Below are positions 1-11,523 of a DNA stretch of 64,000 nt, piece after piece. Every line of letters begins with the position of its first letter. Position 1 is the stretch's first letter. This DNA comes from Vicia villosa (Eukaryota; Streptophyta; Magnoliopsida; Fabales; Fabaceae), in contig NC_081181.1 in assembly GCF_029867415.1 (NCBI RefSeq), forward strand, positions 121,969,183-122,033,182, read 5' to 3'. The notes below the pieces were generated by a model. The model made no database searches and was not told the DNA's origin. It saw only the letters and a list, made by a program, of their open reading frames with translations. The position numbers and the translations under genes are program-made.

Positions 1-1570
1 ACTCGTGAACAACGAGGGAATATTGTAATGTCTAATTGATTTTGTGTATCACGTAATCCAACCTCAAATAAATGCTAACACATCATTGAGTTGACTAAAC
101 AAAATATTTCTCATCGGCTATTAAAGGAAAAAAAAAAACTTTTTTTGCAAAAAATAAGTATTTAACGAATACAGTACATTATCAGTATAATCTTTTAAGG
201 AATAGTACATTATATAAATTAGTTTTATAATAATATTTAATTAAATTAAGTTATGTAAATAAAATAACGTGGCAAAAGAGTGGACTTTTGTTGAATTTTG
301 TGGTATACAAGATATTCACGTGTATAATACTTAAATTTTTTTGATTGAATCATGTTCTTACATTGAACTTTTATATTTTTTTTCTTTTAAATTACTAGTC
401 TAGTGCCTCCTATTAGCAACCAACGTTTTAAATGATTATTGTACAATAAGTTGATAGTATTATATAATTATAAGTGTTGTAACCACTGCCAAGTATTATT
501 AGCATATCTTTTTCATTCCAAATTGTACAACTTATTGTATCCATTTTAAATAAAAGACGTGTGAGATTGTTTGTTTTGTCACACAGGTCCCCAGTTATTG
601 CATCATTTAAAAACATAATGCTATTTATTTAAATTCAAAATAATTTAAATTAAAGCACAAAAATTAAATTAAAAACAAATTAATTTAAATAATTACAAAA
701 ATTGAATATACTTGAATTTCATTTTATGAAAATTACTCTGATTTTAGATTGAATTTTTAAGTTTGAACCAAACCGCACATATATTTAATATTTTTTATTA
801 GTATAATATATTATATTAATATATTATTGATTGGTTTTTAATTTTTTAAATAATTTATTAGTTTAATTTAATTATTTTTTTACTAATTTATACGCTTCAA
901 ACATACTTGATGAATTTTAAATATTAAATTTTAATATAATGTATGTTATATTTTATATTAAATTTATTATCCTATCACATTTTATAATATTATTATTTTT
1001 TTTTAAAAATAATTTGTAAATTGGATATTTCAAATTCGGCCTTAAATAACCCACATTAAATTATTAAATTATGTAGCACCTTAAAAATACGAGAGTCTCT
1101 AGAATTATCACATTCAAAGTATTAATATTGATAAGGGGAAAACACTCTCCCATTCAATCAGACGGTTGTCTGCATAACACGTCACTCACGCATAGATAAT
1201 TTCAGACACTCTTAATATATAAGGGGGAAATATGACTCTTTAGATATTTAATCATTCTTTCTTTGATATTACTTCTGATCCTCCAATTGACTTTGGCGTT
1301 ACAATGATAATCTTGTAGGTCTGTTTGTTCAATGAGACACAACTTCATTATCTCATCTATTTTTAGTTCTCAACCGAACACAAATTAACTAACATTTATC
1401 TATAATACAATTAAAATTTTAAGCCATTTTGAGAATTAGAAACTTTTAAAAAACAACTTTCTCACACCGTCTCTTTTTCGTGTGTAGAATGTTAACTTGT
1501 ATTTTAAAAGTACACATTAAAGATTCAAAAAATAGATGATTTTAATGTATACCAAGTTATTTTTAAAGTG
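1..1570. other. AT-rich intergenic DNA without a recognisable gene
   Basis: Strongly AT-rich sequence with many poly-A and poly-T runs. The only open frame of note is a short low-complexity one near 428-616. I see no domain, splice pattern or terminal repeat. Confidence 0.6.
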
Positions 1571-1574
1571 TCAT

Positions 1575-2691
1575 TCAAGTGTCACTCATAGTATGCTTAT
1601 CTATAGCCTCATGATCTATTCATGGCCTGTTAATCTCATCAAAGACCTTGAAAGCTGCATGAGAAATTCCGTGTGAAGTGGTGATATTTGCAAAAGAAAG
1701 TTGCTAATTGTAGCTTGGCATAAGGTTGTAAACCTTTATCTGAAGGCGGCCTTGGCACCAGTGCAATCTAAAAAGTTAATGAAGCAGCCAACCTCAAACT
1801 TTGCTAGGATCTCTCCAACTCCTCTAATCAATGGACTCAATTTCTTAGACATAGGGTCTTGAGGAATAATAAACCCATCAACTATCATATTTCTTCCTCT
1901 ATTTGGTCAGGTATCAAAAGCAATTTTCACATTTTGAGAGATAATTCCAATTGGAATCTTGGTGATGGCAGGAGCATCAATTTCTGGACTGATGCTTGGT
2001 GTGGAGACCCCTTAGTAGATTAGCTACACATTCCATCTAATGTCCATGCCAGACTGACTTTCAAAGTAGCATACTTCATTCAAAATCTAAACTAGACAGT
2101 TCTCATTGATCTAGCCAATTGGCACCCTCGCCTTATTGAAATCATCAATCAAGCCCATATTCCTTTTTCCCTAGACCTGATGAGCTCAAGTGGAATCACT
2201 CAGCTGCATGAACTTTGGCACTCAAGGATGCCTATAAATTCAAGACTTCGTCAGGTTCAAACCTTAGTTGGGCAAAGCTGATATGGAAAAATAGTACACC
2301 TACCTCACAATCAATGTTTGTGTGGAAGCTTATCAATTTGAAGGTTCCTACCGATGAGATCTTAGCCAATAGAGGCATTTTGTTATATCCATTTGTCTGT
2401 GTCCTTTTGGGCTATCTGGAGGAAACAATTGAGCATATTTTCATGTTCTGTGGTTTTGCTCAAAACCTATGGGACTGGTTAGAGAATATTACTCATCATG
2501 CTTTTCAGTTCAACCTTTTGAATATCTGAGAAGTTTGCCACAGAGCTTGGTCAAAGCAAGGGGGAGGTAATTTTCTCTGCCATTATTAACATCTTTAACA
2601 TCATTTGGTTTTGCAGAAATCAGAAAAAACTCTACAACAAGAACACTCATTTAAGAAAAGCTCTAAACTTGGTAGTTGCAAATGTTCAGCT
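1575..2691 (+). mobile_element. Dead LINE (non-LTR retrotransposon), 5' segment: end of reverse transcriptase and zinc-binding region
   Basis: Translated in pieces, this reads like the part of a plant LINE after the reverse transcriptase core. The run WPVNLIKDLE lies near 1621. A block with LGDGRSINFWTDAWCG near 1960-2010 is typical of plant LINE polyproteins. The zinc-binding module (zf-RVT type) at 2215-2529 shows FVWKLINLKVPTDEIL and a downstream EHIFMFCGFAQNLWDWL. Several stops and frameshifts break the frame, for example the TAG near 2010. No endonuclease domain is present, so the copy is 5'-truncated, as is usual for LINEs. The element resumes at 4570 after the LTR inserted at 2692. It cannot make a working protein. 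Confidence 0.75.
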
Positions 2692-4569
2692 TGTAACACC
2701 CCATATTTTCCTTAATTAATTTAAATTGGAATTAAATTATTTATTGAAATTATTTGGCATTTGATTGGATTTAATTGAAGAATTATGGAAAAAGGAGTTA
2801 TTGGGCTTGGTGTTGTGATTAGTAAGAGAGGGGTGCTAAGTGATAGGCTCATACTAAGTGAATTTTATTCTTTTATAAAATAGAGAAATTGAGAAAAGAA
2901 GAAAAATATAAGCAAAAGAGGAGAAAGGAGAATACGTGAAAGAGGAGCAGAAGAGGAAGAGGACCAACCAAGAATTCTTGACTAAGGTAAGGGGGCTCTC
3001 CTATTAGCATCTCTTATCGTATTTTAGATGATAATACTGATTAGGAATATTATTTAGGTCAATTGGATTGTAAGTTTAGGTTTTGGGGTTTTGGGATATT
3101 TAGGTTGTTTTTGTTGAATTGATGTAATTGATGAATTGATGAATGATTTTGGTGTTAGATGACCTCTAAAATGTGTTATAATTGTAGTATATTATGTTAA
3201 TTGATGAGATTTTGGTGTGGGAATTATTGTGGTGCGATTGGACTGAAATTGAGAGTGGAAGGATGTCAAAATCGCCGAAAAATTCTACATAAACGCAGCA
3301 TGCGTCGACCTATGAAATTCATGCGTCGACCTATAGGTTCCCAAAAGACCAGCATGAGTCGAATCATGGGTCGACCTGAGCAAACCCGAGGGGGGACAGG
3401 AATTTCTATTCATCGACCTGAAAAAGTTGTGAGTCGACTCACAGCATTCAATTTTTAACAAATTTTTCCGAAGGTCATAACTTTCAAACCGTATATTCGT
3501 TTTTAGTGCCGTTTCGAGTATGATGAACCTTATGAGATAACCTATGTGTTTAAATGATGAAATGAGGTGTAAATTTCAATTAAATTGGAATCATGAGTTT
3601 ATTTTTTGATGAATGATGTAGTGTGCTTATATGTGATGAGATGTGTTAATACATGCTATGTTTGAAGCAATAATCATGTGATGATCTATGAGTTGTATGA
3701 TGATGACAATTGGATGGTATTTGAATGATGCTAATATATATTTAAACATGCTTGATGATGATGATGATGATGGTAAGAGATGAGACGATGATGTTCATCG
3801 GATCGACGATGTTATAAGTATGTTGTATATGTTTGTATTCATTCATAATCATACGTTTGAGGGCTGAATCTGAATGATGTTGTGGATTCAGCGAAGGGCA
3901 TAATTCCCATTGTGTGGAATTTATGCTGGCAGGGCCGTATCTTGAAGATGTTGGATCGGTCGGTGGGTTATTCCTATTGATGATGTTTGGTACCACATGC
4001 ATAGTGTCAGTTCATTCATATGCATGATTTTTATCACATGATTGAATGTGTTTCAGTGTTATGAATTGATGATGTGTTGGTTGTGTATTTGTTGAATTGT
4101 CTGAGTGTGATACAATTGGGTGAATAATATAAATATAATGTGTTATTATTTACGATGCAATAATATTTTTTAATTGTGATGAGACTCACCCTTACATGTT
4201 GTCATTTTCAGATTGAGGATAACAGCTTTCGACTTGGTGAGGATTAGCTCATAAGTCAGTGTGTTTAGTATAACGTCAAGTGTCATGCTCTGATAATTGT
4301 AACACTGGGGAACGATAGCTTAGGGTTCATGTTTTAATAACTCTATTTTTATGATTTTGGTTTTATTTTGGGATGTAGTATTATAGATGTTGTACTCATC
4401 CGAATGATGGATTTTCCGCTGTGTTGACATGAGATTATTCTATGATTTATGATTGATTGTTCCTCAGTGAATGCATGACCATGACGTATGAAATTGAAAT
4501 TGTGGCGCCCTCGTTCATGTTACTCTGAAATATTTATTTAATTACCGCGGGATTTAGGATGGTGTTACA
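2692..4569. mobile_element. Solo LTR of an LTR retrotransposon, 1878 bp, with 5-bp target duplication
   Basis: The segment starts TGTAACACC and ends GGTGTTACA, a perfect 9-bp terminal inverted repeat with canonical TG...CA ends. It is flanked by CAGCT at 2687-2691 and again at 4570-4574. The LINE reading frame continues across the two flanks. No gag, pol or second LTR lies inside, so this is a solo LTR left by recombination between the two LTRs of a full element. The termini and size fit a Ty3-gypsy family, but the lineage cannot be fixed without internal sequence. It carries GTCGAC boxes at 3302-3440. Confidence 0.85.
3302..3441. repeat. Array of GTCGAC palindromic boxes inside the solo LTR
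   Basis: The G of each box falls at 3304 and 3325 (21 bp apart), at 3358 and 3370 (12 bp apart), and at 3412 and 3433 (21 bp apart). The first member of each pair recurs every 54 bp. The copies at 3358 (GTCGAA) and 3412 (ATCGAC) are degenerate. The array begins about 610 bp from the LTR start. Confidence 0.75.
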
Positions 4570-5028
4570 CAGCTTACGGGCAACGATACAAAGGCTACCT
4601 CTTCTTGATCTATTAGAGATTTCAAGATTCTTAATGCTTTTAAAGTATCCTCGCACCCTCTTAGAGCTCCAAGAATCATTGAACTTGTTTGGAAACCTCC
4701 CTTTTCTCTTGGATCAAATGCAACACGGATGGAACTTCTCTTGGTGTCCGGATCATGCTGCTTGTGGAGGTCTTTTTAGGGATCATTCAACAAACCTTAT
4801 TAGATGTTTCGCGGAAAATCTCGGTAATAACTTTTCTTTAAATGTTGAATTCATAGTTGTCATGAGGGCAATTGAATCAGCAGTTGAGAGGAACTGGAAT
4901 TAACTTTGGGTGGAGGCTGACTCTTTGCTAGTCACTCAAGCTTTCAAAAATTTAAACATTGTACCTTGGCCTTTAAGGAACAAGTGGCTGAACTGTATAT
5001 ATAGAACCAATAACATGTCTTTTATTTT

Positions 5029-5095
<67 letters not shown>

Positions 5096-5305
5096 GAAGG
5101 GAACCATTGCGCAGACAAACTAGCCTCATTAGGTATATCCATTCAAAACTTTGTTTGGTGGAATGAAGCTCCTATGTCTGTTTTTGAAGACTTGGTTCGT
5201 AATAGGCTAGAACTCCCTTACTTTCGTTTTGTTTGACTCTTGAGGTTTTGGTCCATATCCCCCTTCTTTTTCTTTTTTAATATATTATGTCTTTTATAAA
5301 AAGAA
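4570..5305 (+). mobile_element. Dead LINE, 3' segment: RNase H-like domain and tail
   Basis: This continues the LINE interrupted at 2692. Pieces of the RNase H-like (RVT_3) domain are recognisable: a nucleic acid entry block near 4715-4740, then EADSLLVTQAF at 4913-4945, then EGNHCADKLASLGI near 5095-5130. Frames differ between the pieces, so indels have occurred. A coding-type end ELPYFRFV is followed by a stop at 5234-5236. A pyrimidine-rich stretch and a short A-rich tail end near 5305. A TA microsatellite sits inside the domain at 5033-5092. Confidence 0.7.
5033..5092. repeat. (AT)n microsatellite, about 60 bp
   Basis: Uninterrupted AT dinucleotides lie inside the RNase H-like domain of the dead LINE. 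In the LINE frame the repeat reads as alternating Ile-Tyr, so the frame stays open across it. Confidence 0.95.
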
Positions 5306-7263
5306 AAGTTATTTTTAAAATTTAACAACACATTGCAAAAATTATTTTTACATATAGTTCACTATCACATGTCTTTGAAATTTATTTTAACACTTTTCTT
5401 ATTTTTCAAATTTATATGGAGGTGAGAATTTGTAGAAAAACATAGAAAAATATTTAATATTTTTTAAAATTTTATTTTTATATAGAATTTAACTCTTTCA
5501 AACTTTCCAAAATCCTTCATCCAATATGAATTTTGAATTATTCAAAATTAGAGAAATTTTATATTATGAATAAAAACAAATTTTTTAAATTCCTATAAAT
5601 CAAAAATTTCACTTATTTTTATTCTATCTTTTATTTTTTTTCAAAGATTTTCTCTCGCTTCTTCTCTAAATTCCCAAATAAAAACTTTAAGCAATCAAAC
5701 TTTTCTAGAAAAATTAAAATAAAAAAATGTAGAAATATATCTACATTCTTTTTAAGTTTATGTTATTTAATTGAACCCCTCGATAGAGGATATCCATCCT
5801 GATATGTTATCAATCGATATCATATATGTAGATGCACACATGGATAAACTTGGAAGTAAATGAAAAACATTATGATCACCGATCATGTTGGTAAAAATTT
5901 AGGGGACAATAATATATCATAAGTCAATATCAGAATAGGAAACCAACAACAAGCTTCATTGAGCAGTGCTGCTGAAATATACTTATAACCTATTGAAACA
6001 TCACATTAGGGACCATATCGTAATCTAATAAAAAATTAAAATTTTCACTGAAATATCTCATCATAATATCTACTTATATTATTTTCATATCAATTAATTA
6101 AACATATAATTAATAATTTAATAAAAAATATAACTATTTTTATTATTCAGTTTGGTTATTACTCCCTCCATCTCATAATAAATATCTTATTTGAATTTTG
6201 TATAATTCTTAAAAAATGATTAGATAAATTGATTTTAATGAAGAAATTAGTATATCAATTTAAGGGCGAACAAAACAAAAACAAAAAGGTAGCTATCATT
6301 TAGTTTGTTAGCAACAACTACAAGAGTATAATATAGCAGAAATCAAGTTGTTGTTTTTGTTTAAATTGTGATTACTAAATGAGACGTTCAAACAAAAATG
6401 CGTTGGTTGTCACAAGCCTTTTAACTTCCGTACGTATTTTAATTTGTGGAGTATAGTTTGAGATTATAATTAAGTTCCTTTGGTAGAAGGCAACCCATCG
6501 TAGCTATAGTTAGATATATATAGGTAGCTTAATTAATTATCAAAAATATCAAAAATGAATAATTTTAATTACAAGTGCTCTATTTAATTAACCATATTTA
6601 AGTTTGAAGAAATCATATTGCTTAATGCGTGTTACTTAACTCTATATCCACATGAATTGCCTCAAGTGTACGGTGTAGTAGCTAGAAGATTTTCACATTT
6701 GTAATTTGATTTTAAAGTTTCTTACAAATTAAGAAAATCATTAAGGATACATTCTTAGTAAAAAAATAATCAAATGAGAAACATATACAAAAAATTTAAG
6801 AAATAATAAAATATATTAGATTTAATATTGTCAAATACAAAAGTAACGAAAGTTTACTTTTAAAGTTATGTTCATTGTAGAAATCTATGAGAAAATCATA
6901 TTTTAGCTTATTGTGTTGTAACCTTGTTTTTGTAATATTTTTAGTTGAAAATTAATTCATGTTTTATTTTTGTGTGATTGATGTGTACGCCAAAATAGTC
7001 CACACAAATTGTAATATTCTTTTGATTTTCATTAAAAGAAAAATGAAAATTATATTTGTTCATCGGCCTATGTATAAACTATATCGCCTAATATATTACT
7101 TTCTTCTTATTGACTATAATTCAAATATTATAACTATAAGAAGAATCACACAAGCTATCGAGTGTTTGTTGTCCGTCTCTAAAACTCTGTGTTTTTAATT
7201 ATTTTTAAAATGCGTTTTTCAATAGATTCAAATATTTTTAAGGATCGATTTATTGGCATGTTG
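5306..7263. other. AT-rich intergenic DNA with one truncated MITE end
   Basis: No gene is supported here. At about 6162-6260 the sequence begins ACTCCCTCCATCTCATAATA, the terminal signature of Stowaway (Tc1/mariner-type) MITEs. No matching far terminus is seen, so it is a fragment. The rest is low-complexity AT-rich DNA. Confidence 0.55.
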
Positions 7264-7895
7264 GTGTCGCTATGACATACATGCTACATCTAATGGCATG
7301 TACTCTCTTTGCGGACAAGTCGGATTTTTATATATATGTTTGCTACCTTTGGCTATTTAGTAGCCTAGACAATCCAAACTGGGCTTGGGGAGTGACAACA
7401 TTAACTATGCTCTACAGGAAACTTGTAGTAGGTTCCCAGCCTGAGACCAAACAACTAGCTGTTTATTTGAGCCTATTACAGGTATACTAACATTTCTTTT
7501 TTTATTTTTACTTTGTTTAATGAGTCTATTAGTTATTTGTAGGATGTCATATCAATCAGTTTGTATTTATTTAGTGATGGATATATGAGCATTCCCCCCA
7601 CATCTGTGATAGGAGACATCAACGTGACCCAACGAGTGCTCCACTAGCGAGGAGATGGAAGGGAAGGCAGGCAATTCATAATGGTGTTGTAGAGTACATG
7701 AGGAGGCTTAATGCTCTGACAGTATATGATATCGTCTGGACACCATACACGACTCACCGCTCCCATCGTCCATTTGACAATGTTGCTTTGTATTAAGGGC
7801 ATATGAGGTGGGAGAACCATGTGTCTACACACTTGTCTAAGAGGTGTCTACGACAGTTTGGTTTTGTCCAGGGCATCCCTCGCCCAGTTCCTGAG
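7264..7895 (+). pseudogene. Plant mobile domain (MAIN-like, aminotransferase-like) pseudogene, 5' portion
   Basis: Two exons encode parts of the plant mobile domain, a domain found in transposon-derived plant genes and in MAIN-type nuclear proteins. Exon one ends at 7481 before GTATAC and shows the family block CTLFADKS followed by QLAVYLSLLQ. Exon two starts at about 7575 after TTTATTTAG and shows WIYEHFP, RRWKGRQ, YDIVWTPY and LRQFGFVQGIPRP. It is broken in three ways. A TGA stands at 7575-7577, at the first codon of exon two. A second in-frame stop, TAA, is at 7794-7796. A 15.3-kb insertion begins at 7896. The domain resumes at 23244. The first exon of such a gene is not visible upstream. 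Confidence 0.75.
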
Positions 7896-8344
7896 TTTAG
7901 CGGTGAAACTTACAAGACTAAAGCCATTGAATTGACTTAACTCATACGTTTTAAATAGAGTCACCACCGCGCTTAATTGTTTCCAAAGGAAATGGGAGAA
8001 AGAGCGAATAAAACCCACATAAGTTTTTAAAATAAAAACTAATAAAATAAACATAGATTTGGGTAAGGGGGTTTGTTATGCAAGGGAAAGATTTTAAGCA
8101 CCCCTCACATCTATGGTACTCCATAGGAACCTCTTTGAAAATATTGTCATTATTGTTGTTATTAAAACTGTTTTTATGTTTTTGTTTAAATAGAGTGGGG
8201 GATGAGAAAAGAAGGTTTTAAAAGTGAGCTCGATAAGACATCGCATCTTAGGCCTACATACTCCTTTAACAATAGGGAAGTCAGAGCTTTTGTAGTTCCC
8301 CTTAAAAGGAAAATAAAGGGCTGAGTGGCAAAATCTTTTTGGGT

Positions 8345-8572
8345 GTTGAGCTTTGACAATACTTAACGGGTTTTTAAAATGTTAAGCTTTAACAATACTT
8401 AACAAGTTTTTAATAAAAGAGTCAAGCTTTAACAATACAAGGCTAAAGTTTAAAAGAAGTTGGTTGAGCTTTAACAATACAAAACCAAGGGTTGATTTAA
8501 AAAGGTTGAACTTTAACAATACAAAACCATTTTAAAAACAAGTGGGGTGCAAAGCTTTAACAATACTAAGCA
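8345..8572. repeat. Degenerate tandem repeat of AGCTTTAACAATAC, six copies
   Basis: AGCTTTAACAATAC or a one-base variant occurs six times (near 8350, 8386, 8424, 8466, 8509 and 8552). Spacing is about 36-43 bp. The array lies inside the long solo LTR and has no coding pattern. Confidence 0.8.
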
Positions 8573-8640
8573 CAAAGATAAAGCGTTTGGAAGACAGATT
8601 GAGTACCTTCATAATTTTAGTCAATACCATTCTCATTCCT

Positions 8641-9717
8641 TTGGAGTTTTAGCATCAATGAGGAATCATACATCTCAAGAAAGCATAAAGGGTGAATATC
8701 TCAAGTGGTGTGTGAGACATGGTATATGTATTATGGACACGATCAAGGTATGAACATTGAACAACAAGTATGGATAATCATCAAGCAAAAGGATCATATA
8801 AAACATATAAACATGGTAAGATCAAAACAAACATTACTCATGATAATCACCTTAAGCATACAAGGTTAATCACAAAAAAATGTGGCAATATCAAATGAGA
8901 AACCCCAAAGGATTATCATGGCATAAACTCAAAGATGAACAAGTGCAAACATCAAGGCATGATATCAAGCCAATAAAATATTACATGGATTAGGATTTAT
9001 GAAATTAGAGTTTTCAAGACAAAAGTTTCACATTCTAATCATGCTTTAGTCATTTGAAAAAGAATAAAGTCTAATTAATTCATGGTATGAACAACAAAAG
9101 ACAAAGGCATCTAAATGGCATGGCATTAATATCAACATTTCATCAAAAGATTATATTAAACAAGTATTAAAAATTTATACAAATTAATTTAAAGAAAACA
9201 TATTTTTAATGATTTTTGAATATATTAAATATAAATGTATAAATATTAACCAACTACTAAACATAAAACAATTTGAATCAAACATGTTCATGGTATTAAT
9301 CTTTACTTAAACATGGTATAAACCCCAAAGAAACTAAAGTCATGCTCAAGTAAGCAAGTTAATTATGGTATCATGACATCAAGAGTTTATCAAAAAATTT
9401 GGCCACACAAACTTTCAACAAGACCTAAATGATTTAAACAACAAACATATTTTTGGTTTTTTATTTAATACATAAGATAAAATAAAGCCAAGACTTGATT
9501 AAATAAATAAAATATTTTTGGATTTTTTATTGTATTAAATTTAAATGAAATCATAAATGATAAATAAATAAATAAATAAATAAAGTAAACCAAAAAGAAA
9601 TAAAAAAAATAAGAGCTCAAAAGACAAATGGCATAAAGATAAAATGCAATGGAATGTAAATAGCATAAAATAAAGAGCGTAATATAAAATGCGGAAATAT
9701 AAAGAGCAAAAATATAA
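8641..9717. repeat. First copy of a 1.08-kb direct duplication flanking the Harbinger element
   Basis: This block matches 20013-21090 almost base for base, from TTGGAGTTTTAGCATC to AAATATAA. Only scattered substitutions and one 1-bp indel are seen. It belongs to the long solo LTR. The copy ends where Harbinger sequence begins without a Harbinger terminus. Confidence 0.9.
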
Positions 9718-9765
9718 TCATGATAGAGAAATAATGATGATATATATAATCGTGTGTTATGTAAT

Positions 9766-11030
9766 CGTTCCACATTGCATTAATCATAGAATTTCTAAAA
9801 ATTTGCCCTAAATGCATGTGTTGTTCATCCTCGTCTACTTCTAAATGTCCATGATTGGCTTGAGGAGCACTTTGATTGCCAATTTCTTCATCTACCTCAG
9901 CAATCAAGTCTTCGTCGGGATCTACTCCCATCAAATAGTTATGCAAGATGCAACATGCAAGAATAATATAATTTTGAGTGTCGACTCCATAAGTCGCTTC
10001 AGCACCACTTGAGATGATTCAAAATCTTTTCTTCACAACCCCAAAAGCCCTTTCAACAACATTGCGCAACGATGAATGACGAAGGTTGAATAACTCTTGA
10101 GGTGTTCTAGGGGGGTTTGTGATGGAGAACTCTTTCAAGTGATAACGTGTTGATCTAAGTGGTGTAATCAACCCCTTTCTCAACATGAATCCAGCATCAA
10201 GAATATAAAATTTACCTATAAATAAAAAATTTATTACTAACATTTCTAGGAAAAAAATTTAAATGAAAAAGAATCAATAAGTATTAACTACCTCTAGGTA
10301 TTTTAAGACCATTTGTTCTCCGTAGAGCATCTTTTAATATTCTAGAATCGGAAGCAGTGCCCTCCCATCCAGGCAAAACATAAGTAAACCTTAGATCAAA
10401 TGAGCATGCGACCAACACATTTTGTGTAGGAAAGTCTTTCCTACCACGATATCTTGAAGCTTTAGCCAATGGTACTTTTACACGAACATGAGTACAATCA
10501 ATCTCCCCAATACAATCTTTAAAATAAGGGTAAAATCGATTGTTTCCAAGAATTTATGTAGGAATGCGTGAACCATCTGGTTGTTTGAGATATGTACGTC
10601 CTATCTCAATTATCGACCTAAGCACACGATGAAAATGACGACTAGTAGTCTCACCAGAGCATCGAAACCAAAACTGAATCTCTCGATTTCTAACACTGTG
10701 AGTTAGAATATATAGCGTCTTAGCAACCTGTTCCTCTACAGTTACCCTTTGTGTTTGTCGAAGACCGCCCTCTTGTTGTAATATAGAACATAGGTCCAAA
10801 AAGGCTTTAGGACTCATTCTTATTATCTTCCGACCTTCACTAGTTGCAACTATATTCATTATCTTATCTCGTACTCTCTCTTTCTCTAGCGTCAAACTAC
10901 GATCAACAATCCTAATTCGAGATCGAATTTTAATTATGCAGTAATAAACTACAAGACATAGAACATGAACAATAGTCATTTGAAGTCTTTCTCTCCATCT
11001 GCTCAATGAATTAATTGTTCGATGATCCAT
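9766..11030 (-). pseudogene. Harbinger (HARBI1/ALP1-like, DDE_Tnp_4) transposase pseudogene
   Basis: In family members this enzyme cuts and joins the transposon ends. The start ATG at 11028-11030 opens a helical N-terminal region. All three catalytic positions of the DDE triad are still recognisable: Asp in GEIDCTHVRV, Asp in GWEGTASDSRIL, and Glu in LRNVVERAFGVVKKRF. A 76-bp GT-AG intron at 10216-10291 fits the frame. The C-terminal part shows CCILHNYLMGVDPDED and ends with the family block AMWNDYI near 9770. Two in-frame stops kill it: TAA at 10554-10556 and TGA at 10019-10021. The natural stop codon is lost at the junction with the duplicated LTR block. Length is otherwise close to that of the family. 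Confidence 0.85.
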
Positions 11031-11523
11031 TTAACAATTGAAACCTAAATCCAATCAAACAAAAGTGATTATGCTTAAATAATTTTATACTCCAATACCA
11101 AAATCAGTAGCTATGGTTTATGAAAATGAGAATAAAACTATGGTTTCCATAAAAAATCAGTGCTAGCTACCTCTTATTAGCATTGTTTTTCAGAAAGCTT
11201 CTATATCACAAAAATAACAAGAAGAATTTTAAATTGTTCCTAATCTGAACATGGGTAGAAGTATGAGTGAGAGAGATTTGTACCAGAAGCAAGTCGCTCA
11301 CGAGTGAGAGAGAAACGTCACCGGAGATTGTCGCAGAGACCGTTTTCGTGAGGGATCGTCGCAGGAGATTGTCGTAGAGAAGCGATAAATTGTTGTTCTG
11401 CGAGAGAAATCGCGAGTGAGAGAGAAGGAATTGCGAGTGAGAGAGAGAAATCGCGAGCGAGAGAGAGAGAGAGAAAACTCACCGGAGATCGCTGGAAATC
11501 GCCGGATTCGTGAAGGTTGAGAG

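Noticed and set aside
3742..4002. 86-aa ORF on the minus strand in the solo LTR
   Set aside because: Comes from a GATGAT repeat tract, with no family match recognised.
4910..5236. 108-aa protein with an (Ile-Tyr)n tract
   Set aside because: This is the LINE RNase H remnant with an AT microsatellite, not a gene.
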